Origin: Paucibacter sp. TC2R-5
GTDB taxonomy: Bacteria; Pseudomonadota; Gammaproteobacteria; Burkholderiales; Burkholderiaceae_C
DNA length: 64,000 nucleotides
Reading direction: 5' to 3'
Assembly: GCF_025717605.1 (NCBI RefSeq)
Contig: NZ_JAJIRQ010000004.1
Span: 380,804-444,803 of the forward strand
The position numbers and the translations under genes were made by a program. The notes beneath the pieces are model-generated. The model had not been told where the DNA came from. It saw nothing but the letters and a program-made list of their open reading frames with translations, and did no database searches. Shown piece by piece: positions 61,047-64,000 of this stretch. Position 1 is the stretch's first letter. Each line of letters opens with the position of its first letter.

Positions 61047-61241
61047 CTATTGCGTGAGTTGATCGAGCCCCGGCGAATAGCCGCTTTGGGCAAAAGAGGA
61101 GTCCATCGCTTGCGAAACGGCGTAAACAAGGTTCTGCTCAAGCCCCAGCTGTGCCAGCTTCGCAGCAATCTTTTTTCTTATCCACTCTATCCCCTCCAGC
61201 CAGGCTCCGATTTCTTGCTCGTACAAGTCGTTCGGAAATCG
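61047..61241 (-). pseudogene. Possible gene remnant, unknown protein
   Basis: A 64-codon open stretch bounded by stops, with no ATG at its start. It reads as coherent protein (LYEQEIGAWLEGIEWIRKK, then KLAQLGLEQNLVYAVSQAMD). The composition and helix-like pattern suggest the end of a real gene that lost its beginning. An alternative is a short gene starting at the TTG near 61226. I do not recognise the family. It overlaps the left arm of the inverted repeat at 61171. Confidence 0.35.
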
Positions 61242-61322
61242 TTATTTAGGCGAAGACTAGTGGCGGCTGCACCGGAGGAAATTTTCGGCCAGGATGAAGG
61301 GGACGAAAGGGATAAAAGAAAA
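61171..61322. repeat. Large imperfect inverted repeat between convergent genes
   Basis: The 34-base stretches at 61171-61204 (contains TATCCCCTCC) and 61289-61322 (contains GAAGGGGACG) are imperfect complements separated by about 84 bases. The right arm aligns base for base with 27400-27430 (GG-rich GATGGAGGGGATGGAAGG). Both copies lie between convergent genes, which suggests a dispersed terminator-like element. Confidence 0.55.
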
Positions 61323-61431
61323 ACGGGCGAGACAGGCATAGGCGAGAGGGTCAGGCTTTGCGTATTGCCTCCAAGCAGCCAAGACCGCCTGGTAGCTCCA
61401 GGCACTTTTCAGTCAACCGGTTCAGCTTCCC

Positions 61432-62034
61432 TCAGTAAGGCCCGCTGGCCAACCAACGCTCCAGCTGCGGCAGCCGGTCATTGCCCCAGAAGCGCTCGCC
61501 TTCAACGATGAAGAAGGGCGAGCCGAAAACGCCGCGGGCTTCGGCCATGTCAACCTCGGCCTTCAGGCGCGAGCGGCTGGCCGGGTTGGCGCTGGCTTCG
61601 GCGAAGTCTTCGGTGCTCATACCCATCTCGGTGCACAGCGCTTCCAGCACTTCTTCGGAGGCGATGTTCTGGTCGTCGACGAAATAGGCCTTCATGACGC
61701 GGCTGGCGAAGTCCCGGCCCCGCTGAGGTTGGCGGTCATGTATCCAGTGAAAAATCCTGGCGGCTTGCTCGGTATGGGCGCCCAGATTGCTGGGGGTGCG
61801 GTATTCCACACCGTAAAAAGCGGCCAGCCGTTCGGCATCACGGCGGATGTAGTCGCTGCGCATGATGTTGTTGGGGATGCGGATGCGCTCCAGCGACTGG
61901 AAGTTTGCATCCAGCACGATGGCACGCCAAGTCACCGTGCGGCCATGGCGAGCGGCGATCTGGTCGATCTGCTCCGAGGCAATATAGCCATAGGGCGAGG
62001 CAAAGTCGAAATAGAAGTCGATGGGCGCTGTCAT
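61432..62034 (-). CDS. 2-hydroxychromene-2-carboxylate isomerase-like (DsbA-fold) protein
   Basis: A 200-residue DsbA-fold protein of the HCCA isomerase / kappa-GST group. The N-terminus IDFYFDFASPYGYIASEQ is typical, with Ser in place of the redox Cys pair, and the C-terminal GVFGSPFFIVEGERFWGNDRL is the family signature. In naphthalene breakdown this isomerase is glutathione dependent, but family members occur in many other settings. No aromatic ring-cleavage genes are next to it, so the substrate is open. Confidence 0.88.
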   Translation of the reverse strand: MTAPIDFYFDFASPYGYIASEQIDQIAARHGRTVTWRAIVLDANFQSLERIRIPNNIMRSDYIRRDAERLAAFYGVEYRTPSNLGAHTEQAARIFHWIHDRQPQRGRDFASRVMKAYFVDDQNIASEEVLEALCTEMGMSTEDFAEASANPASRSRLKAEVDMAEARGVFGSPFFIVEGERFWGNDRLPQLERWLASGPY

Positions 62035-62143
62035 GGGGATTCACTCCGGTGATTTGGCGCGGATTGTAGGGCGCAAGCAGGGCTTGAGCTTGGCTTACCA
62101 TCGCCGCCATGTCTGAGCCGCGAAAACAAGCCGAAACCTACCC

Positions 62144-64000
62144 ATGCGCATCCAAGAACTAGACCTGCTTCGCTACGGCAAGTTCACCGATCAGCGCCTG
62201 GAGTTCCCTGCCCCCGGCGCTACCCCAGCAGCGCCAATTGCTCGCGATTTTCATTTTGTCGTCGGTGCCAATGAGGCCGGTAAGTCAACCACCCGCAACG
62301 CCATCCTCGACCTGCTGTTCGGCATCGAGACGCGCTCCAGCTACGACTTTTTGCATGCCAAGGCCGATATGCGCTTGGGGGCGATCTTGTCGCTGGGTGA
62401 GTTGAAGCTGCAATTTGAGCGCAGCAAGGCGCGCAACAAGTCTTTGTTCGACGCGCGGGGTCAGGTCTTGCCCGAGTCGGCCCTGGCGGCCTTCTTGGGG
62501 TCCAGCGACCGGAGCTTTTTTGAGCAGATGTTCGGGCTGGACCACGGGCGGCTGGAGGCAGGCGGCAAGGCGATTCTGAGCGCCTCCAACGATTTGGGGC
62601 AGATTCTGTTCCAGTCGGCTGCCGGCATCGGCAGTTTGGGCGCGGTGCGCGAGCGGCTCGATGCCGAGGCCGACAAGCTCTGGGCCAAGCGCCGCTCCGG
62701 TGAGCGTGCTTATTACGCCGCCAGCGACGATTTGGCCGCGGCCGACCTGGCCTTGAAGGCCGCCACCGTGCGCACCAAAGAATGGTTGGACGCGCGCGCC
62801 AAAGTGGCCGAGCTGGAGCAAGCCCGGCAGGCGCTGCGCACCCAGATGCACGGACTGGCCTTGCAGCGCAGCGTGTTTGAGCGTGTACGCCGGGTGGCGC
62901 CTAGCCTGCGGCAGATCGCCGCTGCGCAGGCCAGCCTGACGGAGCTGCAGCATGTGGTCTTGCTGCCGGCGGATGCGGCGCTTGTGCTGGGCGAGCTTGA
63001 ACTGGAGTTGGCCACTGCTGGGCGCACGCAGGAGCTGTTGATGGGCCAGGCGCAGGCGGCGGCGGAGCGGCTCGCGGCGCTGCAGGTGGATGAGGACTTG
63101 CTGCGCCAAGAGGGGGAAATCTTGGCGCTGGAGCAGCGCCGCCAGCAGGTGCGCGGCCATGGCCGGGAAATCGAGGCCTGCCGCGCCGAGTTGAGCGGTC
63201 ACTGGCAGCAGATTGCGGCCCAGCTGCGCCGCCTGGGGTGGCCCGAGCTGGATGAGCAAGCCTTAACGCTGCGCGTGCCGCCGTTGCCGGTGCGCGCCGG
63301 CTTTGCCGCTTTGGCCAAGCGTTATGGTCTGCTCGACCTTGCATGCCGCACCGCGCTCAGCGCCGAGGCCGACAAGGCGGCCGAGCTGCAGGCCTTGGCT
63401 TTGCAGGCCCAAGGGCAAGGGCAAGGCGGGGTCAAGCTGCCGGCCAGCTTGGGTTTGGCCCTGAGCCGAGCCCGAGCGCTGGGCGACGTGCGCGCCACGC
63501 TGGCCCGGGTGGAGCTCAGGCGCCAGCGCGCCGAGCGGGAGCTCTTGAACGCACGCAGCGGTCTGGGCGCCTGGGGCCGGGCCGATCTGGATATGGCGGC
63601 GCTGCGCGCGCTGAGCCTGCCCTCCGAGGCGGCGATGCAGCAGCGCTTGCAGCGCCAGCTTGATGCACAAAGCAAGTTGCAGGCTCTGCAGGAGCGGCTC
63701 GCCGAGCTGCGGGCCGATGAGTCGGCACTCGAGCTGGAGATCAAGCAATACACCCAGGCCCATCAACCGGTTTCTTCCGCCGATCTGGCGCAGGCGCGCG
63801 AACAGCGTAACGCCCAATGGCAGCGCATCAAGCTGGGCGAGGCGGCGCTGCAGCAGGCTGCTCAAGGCTTCGAGGCCAGCATGGCGCAGGCCGACGGTAT
63901 GGCCGACCAGCGTCACGCCAAAGCGCGCGAGGCCAGCGAGTTGCAGGCCAAATTGGACGCTTTGGCCAGGCTGCGCCAGCAGAGGGAGGCAATGGCGCTG
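62144..64000 (+). CDS. YhaN-type SMC-like ATPase, partial at the right edge
   Basis: The frame starts at the ATG at 62144 (MRIQELDLLRYGKFTDQ) and is open to the last base, giving 619 residues of a longer protein. Walker A is VGANEAGKSTT (about 43-53), followed by family features FGIETRSSYDF and FEQMFGLDHGRLEAGG. From residue about 190 on it is a long Ala/Leu/Gln/Glu-rich coiled coil, as in SbcC/Rad50-like proteins. The second half with the signature and Walker B lies outside the window. It is the expected partner of the YhaO-type phosphoesterase at 50937. Confidence 0.9.
   Translation, partial: MRIQELDLLRYGKFTDQRLEFPAPGATPAAPIARDFHFVVGANEAGKSTTRNAILDLLFGIETRSSYDFLHAKADMRLGAILSLGELKLQFERSKARNKSLFDARGQVLPESALAAFLGSSDRSFFEQMFGLDHGRLEAGGKAILSASNDLGQILFQSAAGIGSLGAVRERLDAEADKLWAKRRSGERAYYAASDDLAAADLALKAATVRTKEWLDARAKVAELEQARQALRTQMHGLALQRSVFERVRRVAPSLRQIAAAQASLTELQHVVLLPADAALVLGELELELATAGRTQELLMGQAQAAAERLAALQVDEDLLRQEGEILALEQRRQQVRGHGREIEACRAELSGHWQQIAAQLRRLGWPELDEQALTLRVPPLPVRAGFAALAKRYGLLDLACRTALSAEADKAAELQALALQAQGQGQGGVKLPASLGLALSRARALGDVRATLARVELRRQRAERELLNARSGLGAWGRADLDMAALRALSLPSEAAMQQRLQRQLDAQSKLQALQERLAELRADESALELEIKQYTQAHQPVSSADLAQAREQRNAQWQRIKLGEAALQQAAQGFEASMAQADGMADQRHAKAREASELQAKLDALARLRQQREAMAL

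Noticed and set aside
60924-61511. 195-codon plus-strand frame between the LysR and HCCA isomerase genes
   Set aside because: It overlaps the isomerase gene end, crosses both arms of the inverted repeat and a run of nine C, and has no SD or family pattern.

Overview
The window reads as chromosomal DNA of a Burkholderiales betaproteobacterium, probably a Roseateles/Rubrivivax/Leptothrix-type organism. The basis is high G+C, tightly packed genes with many ATGA start/stop overlaps, family resemblances, a PEP-CTERM protein, and a full C-P lyase operon beside accessory genes. The genus is an inference from general resemblance.

Layout. (1) 1-6.0 kb is the early region of a BcepMu/Mu-like transposable prophage: MuA and MuB, a BcepMu gp16-family regulator and small early genes run left off the edge, with a divergent repressor and a readable promoter/operator between. 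(2) 6.4-13.4 kb holds accessory genes: a MerR-MFS efflux pair, a lone PD-(D/E)xK-like protein, a GFA-fold protein, an AraC regulator convergent with a LysE exporter, and two alpha/beta hydrolases. (3) 13.6-26.6 kb is a phosphonate island. A rightward unit (phnC-phnD-phnE-HD oxygenase) and a leftward unit (phnG-H-I-J-GNAT-K-L-M) converge on a lower-G+C GIY-YIG/DUF4357 gene bracketed by about 300-bp inverted repeats. Divergent from phnG is phnF followed by a DUF1045 2H-phosphoesterase. Both operon promoters carry a Pho-box-like array plus the same palindrome centred on CTAG, which suggests joint PhoB and PhnF control. (4) 26.7-37.2 kb holds assorted genes: a DUF2799 lipoprotein, chrA, a gst-doxX pair with a divergent LysR gene, an LLM flavin oxidoreductase, a D-lactate dehydrogenase, an SDR, a periplasmic binding protein and alkB. 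A 162-bp hairpin fills the gap between ldhA and the SDR gene. (5) 37.2-52.2 kb starts with two low-complexity proteins, one Pro/Ala-rich and membrane-anchored, the other a very long Ala/Gln/Glu helix. They are followed by recC-recB-recD and a Mre11/YhaO-type phosphoesterase gene in one overlapping operon. (6) 52.2-62.1 kb is accessory DNA: a DUF3313 protein, a serine beta-lactamase-fold protein, a PEP-CTERM/DUF1566 protein next to a truncated Avd-like gene, and a LysR-controlled cluster of an aminotransferase and three tandem RraA-family proteins. (7) From 62.1 kb a YhaN-type SMC-like ATPase runs off the right edge. It is the usual partner of YhaO but lies about 10 kb away from it here.

How the genes work together. 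The phn genes encode uptake (PhnCDE) and C-P bond cleavage (PhnGHIJKLM). PhnN and PhnP are not seen in the window, and the DUF1045 2H-phosphoesterase is a candidate stand-in for PhnP. RecBCD and YhaO/YhaN form a double-strand-break processing set. No rRNA, tRNA or CRISPR array was recognised.
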